This document shows positions 9,087 through 18,094 of a stretch of 64,000 bases of DNA, piece by piece (within the stretch, counting starts at the first letter, position 1; each line of letters opens with the position of its first letter). The notes beneath the pieces are model-generated. The model saw nothing but the letters and a program-made list of their open reading frames with translations, was not told the origin of the DNA and did not search any database. The stretch spans positions 62,001 to 126,000 of the forward strand of contig NZ_JOGR01000002.1 in assembly GCF_000719515.1 (NCBI RefSeq), given 5' to 3'. The stretch comes from Glycomyces sp. NRRL B-16210 (GTDB lineage: Bacteria > Actinomycetota > Actinomycetes > Mycobacteriales > Micromonosporaceae). The position numbers were made by a program, and so were the translations under genes.

Positions 9087-10202
9087 TCAGCGCGACAGCC
9101 GCCGGATGCCCTCCACGATCCCCGGCAGCGCCTCCAGGAACCGCTCGACCTCCGCCTCGGTGCTCTCCCGGTGCAGCGACACCCGCACGTTCCCGTGGCT
9201 CAGCACCCCCATCGCCTGAAGCACATGCGAGGGCCGCAACCGCGTCGAAGCGCACGCCGAACCCGACGACACCGCGAACCCCGCCCGGTTCAACTCCGTC
9301 AGCAGCACCTCCCCGTCCACCCCCAGGCACGAGAACGTGACGATGTGCGGCAACCGGTCCACCGGATCGCCCGGCAGCTCCACCTCGGGCACCGTCTCGG
9401 CGATGTGCTCCCTGATCCGCTCGGTCAGCGCCCGCGCCCGCTTCGCGAGAGCCTCGCGCTCCTCGACCACCGCCCGCAGCGACGCCGCCGCGGCCACCGC
9501 CGCCGGCACGTCCACCTCGCCGATCGCCTCCCTGATCGAGGCGTCCTCACCGGGGAACGGATTGCGCCAGCGCACGCCCCTGCGCACCACCAGCAGCCCC
9601 GCGCCCGCCAGGCCGCCCCACTTGCGAGCGCTGGCCGCCAGCACCGACCAGCCCTCGGGCACCGGCTCCCACGGCAGGCTCGCCGCCGCGTCGCACACCA
9701 GTGGCACGCCGCCCGCGTTCGCCGCGATGGCCCCGATCGGCTGGCGGGTCCCGACCTCGTGGTTCGCGCTCTGCACCGCCACCACCGAGGCGTCCTCGAT
9801 CCCCGCGAGCGGATCGGCGTCCACGCGTCCCAGCCGGTCCACGCCGACCGCGACCGCCCTCCCGCCCCCGGCCTCGTGCCAGTCGGCGGCGTGCAGCACC
9901 GCGGAGTGCTCGACGGCCCCGTACACGAGCGGCCCGGGCTCGCTGCGGGCCGCGATCACGCCCAGTACCCCGGCGTGCACCGCCTGTGTCCCACTCGATG
10001 TGAAAACGACCTCATCAGGGTCGACGCCCAGGGAGGCGGCCGCCGACTGCCGGGCCGCCTCCAGCAGCATCCGCGACCTCCGGCCCAATGTGTACAGTCG
10101 TCCCGGGCCCGCCCAGCCCTCCGACAAAGCCGCTGCGTAGGCCTCCCGGGCCGCCGGGTGGGGCGGCTGCGCGGTGGCGCCGTCGAAGTAGGTCTCGGTC
10201 AC
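9087..10202 (-). CDS. Cysteine desulfurase, NifS/IscS family
   Basis: PLP enzyme (class V aminotransferase fold), 371 aa, transferring sulfur from cysteine as a persulfide. Visible features are the N-terminal TYFDGATAQPPHPAA segment, a cofactor-binding His in YGAVEHSAVL, the PLP lysine at about Lys194 (SARKWGG) and the persulfide cysteine Cys317 in SSGSACAST. The GTG at 10202 gives the standard N-terminus. It is a stand-alone gene transcribed away from ctaC. Which acceptor it feeds (Fe-S cluster, tRNA thiolation, cofactor) cannot be told. Confidence 0.88.
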   Translation of the reverse strand: MTETYFDGATAQPPHPAAREAYAAALSEGWAGPGRLYTLGRRSRMLLEAARQSAAASLGVDPDEVVFTSSGTQAVHAGVLGVIAARSEPGPLVYGAVEHSAVLHAADWHEAGGGRAVAVGVDRLGRVDADPLAGIEDASVVAVQSANHEVGTRQPIGAIAANAGGVPLVCDAAASLPWEPVPEGWSVLAASARKWGGLAGAGLLVVRRGVRWRNPFPGEDASIREAIGEVDVPAAVAAAASLRAVVEEREALAKRARALTERIREHIAETVPEVELPGDPVDRLPHIVTFSCLGVDGEVLLTELNRAGFAVSSGSACASTRLRPSHVLQAMGVLSHGNVRVSLHRESTEAEVERFLEALPGIVEGIRRLSR

Positions 10203-10343
10203 CAACCCAATGTAGAAGACTTCCGGTCGCGAACCCAACCCCTTGCGCCCCGCGGCGGGGGTGAACCAGTAGGCTCGTGCCGTCAAGATCTGCGCCCTGC
10301 CGCCCGCCCGGCGGCCGGCGCGGAGCCGAGCGCTGAGAAAGGC

Positions 10344-11264
10344 ATGAGACAGGTGGTCGGAAAACCGTCCCGAGTACGTCGCGGCCGAGCCCGCCGCGCG
10401 ATAGGTCTCACCGGGATCGCCGCGCTGCTCACCATCGCGCTCGCGGGGTGCAGCCTTGACGACGCCTTTTACCTGGGCTGGCCGCGCACGCGCCCCACGA
10501 CCCAGTCCGAGCAGATGTTCGACCTCTGGATCGGCTCCACGATCGCGGCCCTCGTGGTCGGCCTCATCGTCTGGGGCCTGACGTTCTGGTGCATCGCCGC
10601 CTACAAGAAGCGCGACACCGACACCGAGCTGCCGCGGCAGACGAAGTACAACCTGCCCGCCGAGCTGACCTTCACGGCCCTGCCGTTCGTGCTCATCGGC
10701 GTCCTCTTCTACTACACGGTCATCGTGCAGGACAACGTCACCGAGATGAGCGACGACCCCTACGCCTGCACCGAGATCACCGCGTTCAAGTGGAACTGGC
10801 AGTTCACCTACACCGACGCGGACTGCGAGCCCCTGACCGGCGCCGACGGCCGCGAGGTCACCGAGACCGGCTCCTCGGACTACATCCCGATCATCGTCGT
10901 CCCCAACGAGGACGACGTGCGCTTCGTGGCCAACGCCGAGGACGTCATCCACTCCTTCTGGGTCCCCGACTTGCTGTTCAAGCGCGACGTGATCCCCGGA
11001 GGCGAGGACCAGACCACCCGCTGGGAGGTCGACTTCAACTCCGAGGGCACCTTCGTGGGCCGCTGCGCCGAACTGTGCGGCGCCTACCACGCCTTCATGA
11101 ACTTCGAGATGCGCGTGGTCTCCCCCGAGGACTACGAGACCTTCGTGAACGCCCGCGTCGAGGGCCTGTCCACGCCCGAGGCGCTCGAGCTCATCGGCCA
11201 GGCGCCCTACGCGACGTCCACGCACCCGTTCGACACCGACCCGGCCTCGGGCGAAGCGAGTTAA
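10344..11264 (+). CDS. ctaC: Cytochrome c oxidase subunit II
   Basis: CuA-containing subunit of the aa3-type terminal oxidase, 306 aa, carrying electrons from cytochrome bc1 to subunit I. The N-terminus is a lipoprotein-type signal with lipobox LAGC (Cys36). Two membrane helices follow (about 54-78 and 100-120), then the periplasmic cupredoxin domain. The CuA motif is GRCAELCGAYHAFM, and the first ligand His is in DVIHSFW. The ATG at 10344 has an AAAGG ribosome-binding site. The next gene is ctaF, 8 bp later. No ctaD (subunit I) lies here, unlike the common ctaC-ctaD order. Confidence 0.93.
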   Translation: MRQVVGKPSRVRRGRARRAIGLTGIAALLTIALAGCSLDDAFYLGWPRTRPTTQSEQMFDLWIGSTIAALVVGLIVWGLTFWCIAAYKKRDTDTELPRQTKYNLPAELTFTALPFVLIGVLFYYTVIVQDNVTEMSDDPYACTEITAFKWNWQFTYTDADCEPLTGADGREVTETGSSDYIPIIVVPNEDDVRFVANAEDVIHSFWVPDLLFKRDVIPGGEDQTTRWEVDFNSEGTFVGRCAELCGAYHAFMNFEMRVVSPEDYETFVNARVEGLSTPEALELIGQAPYATSTHPFDTDPASGEAS

Positions 11265-11272
11265 GGAGCGCC

Positions 11273-11719
11273 ATGAAGACTGAGAACCGGCTCTTCGCCA
11301 TCGTGATGGTCTCGATGTTCGTCTTCGCCGCCATCTACGCCTACGTCACCTACCTCAACGAGAACCCCGCCTACGGCGCGCCGAACCGCATCGAACCGGT
11401 CGGCACGCTCGCGCTGCTCTTCTCGGGCCTGCTCACCGGCATGGTGTGGCTGGTCTTCTGGGTCATCTCGCGGCGCATCGACCCGCGCCCGGAGGACCGC
11501 GCCGACGGCGAGATCTCCGACGTCTCCGGCGAGGTCGGCTTCTTCAGCCCCGGCTCCTACTGGCCGCTGGGCCTGGCCCTGACCGCGGTCGTCTCCGGCA
11601 TCGGCGTCGTGTACTGGCTCCCGTGGCTCATGGTCGCGGGCGCGGTGGCGCTCCTGTTCGCCGTGGGCGGCTACCTCTTCGAGTACTACACGGGCACGCG
11701 CAAGCTCGGCCCGCAGTAG
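11273..11719 (+). CDS. ctaF: Cytochrome c oxidase subunit IV, actinobacterial type
   Basis: Small membrane subunit (148 aa) of the actinobacterial aa3 oxidase. It has four hydrophobic helices: two near the N-terminus (about 8-27 and 44-65) and two near the C-terminus (about 100-118 and 120-138). The loop with ISRRIDPRPEDRADGEISD is characteristic. An AAGGAG ribosome-binding site precedes the ATG. It forms an operon with ctaC and is closed by a strong terminator. Confidence 0.9.
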   Translation: MKTENRLFAIVMVSMFVFAAIYAYVTYLNENPAYGAPNRIEPVGTLALLFSGLLTGMVWLVFWVISRRIDPRPEDRADGEISDVSGEVGFFSPGSYWPLGLALTAVVSGIGVVYWLPWLMVAGAVALLFAVGGYLFEYYTGTRKLGPQ

Positions 11720-11732
11720 CACCGACACGCCA

Positions 11733-11766
11733 GGAGGGCCCGGAGCTTCGGCTCCGGGCCCTCCTT
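11733..11766 (+). terminator. Terminator of the ctaC-ctaF operon
   Basis: A perfect 14-bp stem (GGAGGGCCCGGAGC and complement) capped by a TTCG tetraloop and followed by TT. Confidence 0.85.
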
Positions 11767-11820
11767 CGCGCCGCGCAATCCGCCACTGGCAACGGGAATC
11801 GGTCTGTATAGGGTGTGGCG

Positions 11821-12345
11821 GTGACTCCCTCTGTGCAGCGCCGGAAGGCGCCGCTGCTGCGGCGCCTGGCCGGAACGGTGTTCTACAGCCTGCCGCACCC
11901 GATGCGGCGGCGGATCGTGCGGATCGCAACGCCCACCTACACGCTCGGATCGGTGGTCCTCGTGATGGACGAGGAACGCGAGCACCTGCTCATGCTGCGC
12001 CAGCCCCCCGGCAAGCGCTGGTCGCTCCCCGCGGGGCTGCTCAACCGCCGCGAACAGCCGATCGAAGGCGCGCGCCGCGAACTCGCCGAGGAGACCGGCA
12101 TCGAAGCGGACCTCGCCGAGCTCGACCCGGCCGACCCGTGCGCGGTGGTCCACACCCACGGCCGCTGGGTCGACAACGTCTTCCGCCTCGTCCGCGATCC
12201 GGCCTCGACCCAGATCATCGTGGACGGCCACGAGGTGTGGGACGCCGGATGGCACCGCGCCTCGGACCTGCCGGAGATGACCCGCGCGACCGCGAAGCTG
12301 TTGTCCCACTACGGACTCGGGCCCCTCGCCGAACCGGCCGAGTAG
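11821..12345 (+). CDS. NUDIX hydrolase
   Basis: Predicted nucleoside-diphosphate-X hydrolase, about 174 aa. The Nudix box is complete: G, five residues, E, seven residues, RELAEETGI (about residues 66-88). An Arg-rich, weakly hydrophobic N-terminus (RRKAPLLRRLAGTVFYSLPHPMRRR) precedes the Nudix fold. Either GTG 11815 or GTG 11821 could be the start. The substrate is unknown. Confidence 0.85.
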   Translation: MTPSVQRRKAPLLRRLAGTVFYSLPHPMRRRIVRIATPTYTLGSVVLVMDEEREHLLMLRQPPGKRWSLPAGLLNRREQPIEGARRELAEETGIEADLAELDPADPCAVVHTHGRWVDNVFRLVRDPASTQIIVDGHEVWDAGWHRASDLPEMTRATAKLLSHYGLGPLAEPAE

Positions 12346-12348
12346 GCC

Positions 12349-13131
12349 TCAGAACCGCAGCCGGATCCCGGTGCAGTCGTCATGGCGCTTGGTGTTCGGC
12401 CCGATCCCGGTCACCCGCTCGCCCGCCTCGCGGACGAGCCCGATCAGCCCCGCCACGCCCACCGCCTCGGCCCGGTCGAACACCTCGGACCACGAGTGCC
12501 CGTACCGGTCGACCAGCCGGGTCAGCCCGTCGGTGCACAGCAGCAGCTCGCCGACCTCCTCGACCGGCACCGCGCCCGTGTACGCCATCGCCGCCGCGTC
12601 GGGATCGGTCGAGGCGACCCAGAACCCGCCGTCGCGGTTGCGCACCCGCGCGAGATAGTCCACCGGGTAGCGCCGGTACGCCCCGACCACGACAACCGCC
12701 GGGGGACTGGCCAGACGCGCGAGGCGCCCGTCCGACCGCACCTCGATCCCGCCGGGACCGCGCCACGCGACCGCGCAGTCGCCCAGGACCAGCCACTCGA
12801 TCCGCCCGCCGGCCAGCCGCACCATCCCCACGGTCGCACCCGGCGACACCGGATTGCGCAGATCGCACGAGGCATGAAGCGCGTTCACGGCCCCGATCGC
12901 CGAGGCGAGCACCTCCGGGAGCGCGTCGGACCCGCCGATGCCGGAAGCGATCGCGGCACCGAGCCGGCGCACGTACCAGGGCACGTCGTGCACGCAGCCG
13001 TCGTCGGGATACCGCGTGATGCCGTCCAGTACCAGCGCCCACGAACCGGAGACCAGGTGGAAGTCCTCGTTCGGCGCGTCCCCGCCGGGGACCGACGCCG
13101 CCGTCGCCTCGAACATGCCCGCTCCGCTCAC
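12349..13131 (-). CDS. PP2C-like protein phosphatase domain protein
   Basis: A 260-aa cytosolic protein with a divergent PP2C-family fold. It shows PNEDFHLV and LVLDGITRYPDDG (metal-binding Asp-Gly region), GATVGMVRLAGGRIEWLVLGDCAV (core strands), LLLCTDGLTRLVD (second Asp-Gly motif) and a terminal HDDCTGIRL (last Asp). It converges on the NUDIX gene with a 3-bp gap. It probably acts on phosphoserine/phosphothreonine. GTG 13131 or ATG 13116 could be the start. It is divergent enough that activity should not be assumed. Confidence 0.75.
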   Translation of the reverse strand: MSGAGMFEATAASVPGGDAPNEDFHLVSGSWALVLDGITRYPDDGCVHDVPWYVRRLGAAIASGIGGSDALPEVLASAIGAVNALHASCDLRNPVSPGATVGMVRLAGGRIEWLVLGDCAVAWRGPGGIEVRSDGRLARLASPPAVVVVGAYRRYPVDYLARVRNRDGGFWVASTDPDAAAMAYTGAVPVEEVGELLLCTDGLTRLVDRYGHSWSEVFDRAEAVGVAGLIGLVREAGERVTGIGPNTKRHDDCTGIRLRF

Positions 13132-13160
13132 CCGCGACCCGGCCGGAAACCGAGAAAAGG

Positions 13161-13560
13161 GAACGAGATGGCCGATACGCCGGGTCCTGTCATTGAGCGG
13201 CCATCCATCTAGGCGCGCCGTCGCCGACGCGCTCGAGCGGTCTACCCGCGAAGGCGTTCACCGCGAACCTGCGGCGCAACTCAAGCGGGCCGCCTTCGAA
13301 CCTTCGCGCAGAGCCTCGCGGCTCCTCTCGACCTTGCTCCAGGTGGGGTTTACCGAGCCGCCGCCGTCACCGGCGGCGCTGGTGGTCTCTTACACCACCG
13401 TTTCACCCTTACCAGCCGAAACTGGCGGTCTGTTCTCTGTGGCACTGTCCCGCGGGTCGCCCCGGGTTGCCGTTAGCAACCACCCTGCCCTGTGGAGCCC
13501 GGACGTTCCTCGACAGCGATGGTCTCCCGTCACTGCCGCGGCCGCCTGGCCATCTCGTCC
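13161..13560 (-). ncRNA. rnpB: RNase P RNA, bacterial class A
   Basis: Catalytic RNA that removes tRNA 5' leaders. The outer P1 helix is seen at both ends: GGACGAGATGGCC at 13548-13560 (minus strand) pairs with GGCCATCTCGTTC at 13161-13173. Conserved blocks are present in order on the minus strand: GAGGAACGTCCGGGCTCC, ACAGGGCAGGGTGGTTGC, GTGAAACGGTGG, GGTAAACCCC, and the 3' block CGCTCAATGACAGGACCCGGCG. The length of about 400 nt is usual for actinobacteria. The 5' end is set by the P1 helix and is accurate to a few bases. Confidence 0.95.
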
Positions 13561-13588
13561 CAGCGGTCAAGCGTACGCTGCCAGAGCC

Positions 13589-14347
13589 ATGAATCTGCTC
13601 CAGGTCTCCGCTCTGCTGCTCGCGGGCCTCGCCGGCGGCGGCCTCAACGCCGTGGCCGGCGGCGGCTCCCTCATCACCTACCCCACCTTGATGGCCGTCG
13701 GCGTCCCCCCGCTGCACGCCAACGCCACCAACGGCATCGCCGTCGCCCCCGCCTACGCCGCGGCCGCGTTCGGCTCCCGCGAGCACCTGGCCCCGCAGCG
13801 CCGCCGCGCCCTCACCCTCATCCCGACCGCGCTCGTCGCCTCCGTCTGCGGCGCCCTGCTGCTGCTCAACACCTCCCACGAGGTCTTCGAGCGCCTCGTG
13901 CCGTTCCTGGTCCTGGCCGCGACGCTCCTCATGGCCGTCGGCCCGTGGATCAACCGCAGGGTCACCGCCCTCAACGGCGGCCGCGACCTGCACCCGGTCG
14001 CGCTCCACGCCGGCGTCTTCGCCGGCTGCGCCTACGGCTCGTACTTCAACGCCGCGCTCGGGCTCATCCTCATGGCCGTGATCGCGATGAGCCTCAGCGA
14101 GCGCCTCCAGCGCGTCGGCGCCCTCAAGAACTTCTGCACCATGATCGTCGGCGTGGTCACCTCGGTCATGTACGGCGTGTGGGCCGACGTGGCGTGGTGG
14201 GCCATCGGGGTGCTCGTGCCCGCCACCTTCATCGGCGGCTACATCGGCGCCCGCGTCTTCCAGCGCATTCCCGAACGGCCCCTGCGGATCGCGATCGTGC
14301 TCTACGGCCTGGTGCTCTCGGCGATCCTGCTCGTCCGCGCCCTCTGA
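13589..14347 (+). CDS. TSUP (TauE/SafE) family membrane transporter
   Basis: Predicted permease of the TauE/SafE family (252 aa), usually linked to export or uptake of sulfite and organosulfonates. The N-terminus carries the family repeat GLAGGGLNAVAGGGSLITYPTLMAVGVPP, with N-A-T-N-G after it. Eight hydrophobic segments can be counted. The second repeat is GVFAGCAYGSYFNAALGLILMAV. The ATG at 13589 gives the standard start. It is transcribed away from rnpB. Confidence 0.85.
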   Translation: MNLLQVSALLLAGLAGGGLNAVAGGGSLITYPTLMAVGVPPLHANATNGIAVAPAYAAAAFGSREHLAPQRRRALTLIPTALVASVCGALLLLNTSHEVFERLVPFLVLAATLLMAVGPWINRRVTALNGGRDLHPVALHAGVFAGCAYGSYFNAALGLILMAVIAMSLSERLQRVGALKNFCTMIVGVVTSVMYGVWADVAWWAIGVLVPATFIGGYIGARVFQRIPERPLRIAIVLYGLVLSAILLVRAL

Positions 14348-14427
14348 CCTCCCCGGCCGGCGAGTCCCGCGGCCGGCTTCGCGGAAGTCACACGACGCCG
14401 TGCGCGAAGGCGAGCGAGAATAGGCCC

Positions 14428-16179
14428 ATGCCGACGCTTCGTATCGCACTCGCCCAGGACAACCCGGTCGTAGGCGACCTCGACCACAACGCCGACCTCA
14501 TCCGCCGGGCCGCCTCGGCGGCCACGGCCGCCGGGGCCCACCTCCTCGCCACCGGCGAGCAGGCGCTCACCGGCTACCCCGTCGAGGACCTCGTCCTGCG
14601 CCACTCCTTCGTGGAGGCCAGCCGCGAGCGCCTCGTCCGTCTCGCCGCCGAACTCGCCGAGGACGGCAACGGCGCCCTCCCGGTCGCCGTCGGCTACCTC
14701 GAGACCGACGGCTCACCGGCCGTGACCAGCAATTCCCCGCATTTTCGCGGCATTCGCAATGCGCTGGCGCTGATCCAGGACGGCAAGGTCCTCTTTCGCT
14801 ACTACAAGCATCACCTTCCGAACTACGGCGTGTTCGACGAGGACCGGTACTTCGTCTCGGGCCATGAGCTGCACCTCGCGCGTATCGGCGGGGTCGACGT
14901 GGCCTTCACCATCTGCGAGGACCTGTGGCAGGAGGGCGTCCCGTTCGCCGTCGCCGCCGACGCCCGCGCCGGGCTCGTGGTCAACGTCAACGCCTCGCCC
15001 TACGAGCAGGGCAAGCAGGAGCGGCGCCTGGCCCTCGTCAAGGAGCGGGCCGCGCAGGTCGGCGCGCCGATCGCCTACCTCAACATCGTCGGCGGCCAGG
15101 ACGAGCTGGTCTTCGACGGCGGGTCGATGGTCGTCGCACCCGACGGCCGGGTCCTCTCCTCGGCGCGCCGCTTCGGCGCCGAGCTGCTCGTCACCGACCT
15201 CGACCTGCCCGCGGCCCGCGGCACCGGTCTCGCGAACCACTCCGGGCAGTCGATGAGCACCGCCCTGCACCTGGTCTCGGAGGCGCCCGCGCCGCTGGAG
15301 ACCCGCGTCGAGCCCTCCCACGCCCCCGAGCTCGACCGGCTCGAGGAGATCTGGGAGGCCCTGTGCCTGGGCCTGGGCGACTACGTGCGCAAGAACGGGT
15401 TCGAATCGGTGATCTTCGGGCTCTCCGGCGGCATCGACTCGGCCCTGACGGCCGTGCTCGCGCGCGACGCGATCGGCGCCGACCGCGTCCACGTCGTCTC
15501 CATGCCCAGCCAGTACTCGTCCTCGCACTCGATCGACGACGCGGCCGACCTCGCCGAGCGCTGCGGCCTCCACTACTCGGTGGAGGCCATCCAGCCGATC
15601 GTGGACTCCTACCTCGCCGAGGTCGCCATCTCAGGGCTCGCCGTCGAGAACCTCCAGGCGCGCGTGCGCGGCAACCTGCTCATGGCGCTGTCGAACCAGC
15701 ACGGCCACCTCGTGCTCGCCCCGGGCAACAAGAGCGAGTACGCGGTGGGCTACTCGACGATCTACGGCGACGCCGTCGGCGGCTTCGCCCCGATCAAGGA
15801 CGTGCTCAAGACCCTCGTCTACGAGCTCGCGACCTGGCGCAACGAGAAGGCGCGGAGCCTGGGGGAGACCGAGCCGATCCCCGAGAACACCATCCTCAAG
15901 CCCCCCAGCGCCGAGCTGCGGCCCGACCAGAAGGACTCCGACTCGCTGCCGGACTACGGGGTGCTCGACGGCATCCTCACCGGCTACGTCGACGGCGACG
16001 CCGGACGCGAGGACCTCGTCGAGCAGGGCTACCCCGCGGACGTGGTCGACCGGGTCGCCGGGCTGGTCGACCGCGCCGAGTACAAGCGGCGCCAGTCGGC
16101 GCCGGGCACCAAGATCACCGTCAAGTCCTTCGGCCGCGACCGCCGACTGCCGATCACCAACCGGTTCAGGGGCAAGTGA
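14428..16179 (+). CDS. nadE: Glutamine-dependent NAD+ synthetase
   Basis: Last step of NAD synthesis: amidates deamido-NAD using ATP and ammonia from glutamine. The 583-aa product has an N-terminal nitrilase-type glutaminase (catalytic Glu44, Lys127 in RYYKHHLP, Cys163 in FTICEDLWQ). The C-terminal synthetase domain has the PP-loop SGGIDSALTA (about 333) and the PGNKSEYAVGYSTIYGDAVGGF segment. The close proximity of nadE, panB, glnA2 and glnE resembles the Streptomyces gene neighbourhood, which supports a core-chromosome location. Confidence 0.95.
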   Translation: MPTLRIALAQDNPVVGDLDHNADLIRRAASAATAAGAHLLATGEQALTGYPVEDLVLRHSFVEASRERLVRLAAELAEDGNGALPVAVGYLETDGSPAVTSNSPHFRGIRNALALIQDGKVLFRYYKHHLPNYGVFDEDRYFVSGHELHLARIGGVDVAFTICEDLWQEGVPFAVAADARAGLVVNVNASPYEQGKQERRLALVKERAAQVGAPIAYLNIVGGQDELVFDGGSMVVAPDGRVLSSARRFGAELLVTDLDLPAARGTGLANHSGQSMSTALHLVSEAPAPLETRVEPSHAPELDRLEEIWEALCLGLGDYVRKNGFESVIFGLSGGIDSALTAVLARDAIGADRVHVVSMPSQYSSSHSIDDAADLAERCGLHYSVEAIQPIVDSYLAEVAISGLAVENLQARVRGNLLMALSNQHGHLVLAPGNKSEYAVGYSTIYGDAVGGFAPIKDVLKTLVYELATWRNEKARSLGETEPIPENTILKPPSAELRPDQKDSDSLPDYGVLDGILTGYVDGDAGREDLVEQGYPADVVDRVAGLVDRAEYKRRQSAPGTKITVKSFGRDRRLPITNRFRGK

Positions 16180-16182
16180 CCC

Positions 16183-16237
16183 GTCCCCGGCCGGGAAGCG
16201 CCGTCCATGCGGGCGGCCCTCCCCGGCCGGGGACTTT
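16183..16237 (+). terminator. Terminator between nadE and panB
   Basis: A perfect 13-bp stem (GTCCCCGGCCGGG at 16183-16195, complement at 16222-16234) with a 26-nt loop, itself partly paired, followed by TTT. Confidence 0.75.
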
Positions 16238-16349
16238 GTCACACCGAGGTTGCGAACGCGTGACATACATATCGATGAGCGTTAGTTTTGGAGGGCCAAC
16301 ACCCGGGGACCGGCTCGACCGGCCACGAGGAGATTCTGGAGCCACGACG

Positions 16350-17213
16350 ATGACGTCTTCATCGAACGCCGCGAACACCGCAGACGAGATCCCGAGCCTG
16401 TACGGGCCGGGCAAGAACGTCAAGCGCATCCGCACCCGCCACCTCATCGAGGCCAAGGAGCGCGGGGAGAAGTGGGCGATGCTCACCTCCTACGACATGT
16501 ACACCGCCGCCCTCTTCGACGAGGCCGGCATCCCGGCGCTGCTCATCGGCGACTCCGCCGCGAACAACGTCTACGGCTACGAGACCACCCTCCAGGTCTC
16601 GGTCGACGAGCTGCTGCCGCTGGTCGCGGCCGTCGCCCGCTCGACCCACCGCACCCTCGTCGTCGCCGACCTGCCCTTCGGCTCCTACGAGGCCGGGCCC
16701 GCGCAGGCCCTGGAGACGGCCGTCAAGTTCATGAAGGCCGGCGCGCACGCCGTCAAGCTCGAAGGCGGGCGGCGCATGGCCGCCCAGATCCGGGCGCTCA
16801 CCGACGCGGGCATCCCCGTCATGGGCCACATCGGGTTCACGCCGCAGAGCGAGCACGCCGTGGGCGGCTACCGGGTCCAGGGCCGCGACGCCCAGGCCGC
16901 CGAAGTCGAGGCCGACGCGCACGCCGTCGCCGAGGCCGGCGCCTTCGCCGTCGTCCTGGAGATGGTCACCGCCTCGGTCGCCGCCGAGATCACCAAGCAG
17001 ATCCCGATCCCGACCGTCGGCATCGGCGCTGGTCCCGACACCGACGCGCAGGTCCTCGTCTGGCAGGACATGGCCGGGCTCCGGCGCGGGCGCCCGCAGC
17101 GGTTCGTCAAGCGCTACGCCGAACTCGCCGACGTCCTCCAAGGCGCCGCGAAGGCCTACGCCGACGAGGTGCGCTCAGGCGAGTTCCCCACCCGGGCGCA
17201 CAGTTTCGAGTAG
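16350..17213 (+). CDS. panB: 3-methyl-2-oxobutanoate hydroxymethyltransferase
   Basis: First committed step of pantothenate synthesis: transfers a hydroxymethyl group from methylene-tetrahydrofolate to alpha-ketoisovalerate. The 287-aa product has family motifs WAMLTSYDMYTA, LLIGDSAANNVYGY, VVADLPFGSYE, AHAVKLEGG, GHIGFTPQSEHAVGGY and TVGIGAGPDTDAQVLVWQD. The ATG at 16350 has a GGAG site 8 nt upstream. The same frame stays open back to GTG 16261, but that extension lacks family character. Confidence 0.95.
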   Translation: MTSSSNAANTADEIPSLYGPGKNVKRIRTRHLIEAKERGEKWAMLTSYDMYTAALFDEAGIPALLIGDSAANNVYGYETTLQVSVDELLPLVAAVARSTHRTLVVADLPFGSYEAGPAQALETAVKFMKAGAHAVKLEGGRRMAAQIRALTDAGIPVMGHIGFTPQSEHAVGGYRVQGRDAQAAEVEADAHAVAEAGAFAVVLEMVTASVAAEITKQIPIPTVGIGAGPDTDAQVLVWQDMAGLRRGRPQRFVKRYAELADVLQGAAKAYADEVRSGEFPTRAHSFE

Positions 17214-17240
17214 CCCGGACAAGGCCCGCGACGCCGACCG

Positions 17241-17265
17241 ATGTGGTGAAGCTCGCGAACCACAT
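17241..17265. promoter_or_regulatory. ATGTGGT dyad between panB and the HAD gene
   Basis: ATGTGGT and ACCACAT are separated by 11 nt, 51-76 bp before the HAD gene start. It could be an operator or a weak transcript-end hairpin for panB. Confidence 0.3.
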
Positions 17266-17316
17266 TCGGGCTCGGTCCCTTTGGGTGCGGCGGCGAGTCG
17301 CGTAGCGTCTCAATAC

Positions 17317-18003
17317 GTGAACGACGCCATCCTGCTTTTCGACTACGACGGCACCGTACGGCTCGGATCCGAGCACGCGACGCATTACGCGCGCCTCGTC
17401 GCCGCCCACCTCGCCCCCGAAGACCGAGACGCCCTCCTCGCCGCCCACGCCGCGTTCCTCGCCGGCAAGCCCACCACCGCCTCCACCTTCGACGCCTACG
17501 ACGCCGACAACGCCGTCCGCCGCCTCGCCGGCGAGTTCGGCGTCGCCGACGCCGCCCGCCACGACGCCTACATCGCCACCCGCGAACGCATGGCCGCGGG
17601 CGAGTTCGACGTCTGGACCCCCAAGGGCTTCCGCGAATTCCTCTGGAGCCTGCCGCGCTCGGTCGAAGTCGCCCTGGTCACCAACGCGCCCGCCGCGACC
17701 CTGGAGCCGGTGCTCGAAAGGCTCGAACTCGACGGCCTGTTCGACCACGTCATCGGCGACGCCGGCAAGCCTGAAGGGCTCGACGCGATCCTCGACGAAC
17801 TCCTGGAGGAGCGCCCGCCCGAAACGCTCCTGAGCATCGGCGACATCCCCCGCAACGACCTCGCCCCGGCCGCCGACCGCGGCTGCGCCACCCTCTACAT
17901 CGACCACTACGGGCGGCCCTGGCCCCGGGCCACCGCCTCCGGCGCGACCCTCGAAGAGCTCTACCCGTTCATCCACCGCTGGGTCACCGAGCGCATCGCG
18001 TGA
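17317..18003 (+). CDS. HAD-superfamily hydrolase
   Basis: A 228-aa haloacid-dehalogenase-type phosphatase. Motif I is FDYDGTV (nucleophile and acid Asp near residues 8-10), motif II is ALVTNAP, the motif III lysine is in GDAGKPEG, and motif IV is LLSIGDIPRNDLAPA. An alpha-helical cap lies between motifs I and II. The GTG at 17317 directly precedes the canonical N-terminus. The phosphate substrate is unknown. Confidence 0.85.
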   Translation: MNDAILLFDYDGTVRLGSEHATHYARLVAAHLAPEDRDALLAAHAAFLAGKPTTASTFDAYDADNAVRRLAGEFGVADAARHDAYIATRERMAAGEFDVWTPKGFREFLWSLPRSVEVALVTNAPAATLEPVLERLELDGLFDHVIGDAGKPEGLDAILDELLEERPPETLLSIGDIPRNDLAPAADRGCATLYIDHYGRPWPRATASGATLEELYPFIHRWVTERIA

Positions 18004-18039
18004 ACCCAGCATGTCGTCCCTCGGGCTTATGCTGAGGGC

Positions 18040-18074
18040 ACGCCCTGAGCCGACCGATCCCCGGCTCAGGGCGT
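18040..18074. terminator. Bidirectional terminator between convergent genes
   Basis: ACGCCCTGAGCCG and its complement (perfect 13 bp, 9-nt loop) lie between the HAD stop and the MOSC stop, so the hairpin can serve both strands. Confidence 0.7.
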
Positions 18075-18094
18075 CTCAGTCCCCGAGCGCGGCC

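Noticed and set aside
16261..16349. N-terminal extension of PanB from GTG 16261
   Set aside because: The extra residues have no PanB similarity and the ATG at 16350 has a suitable ribosome-binding site.
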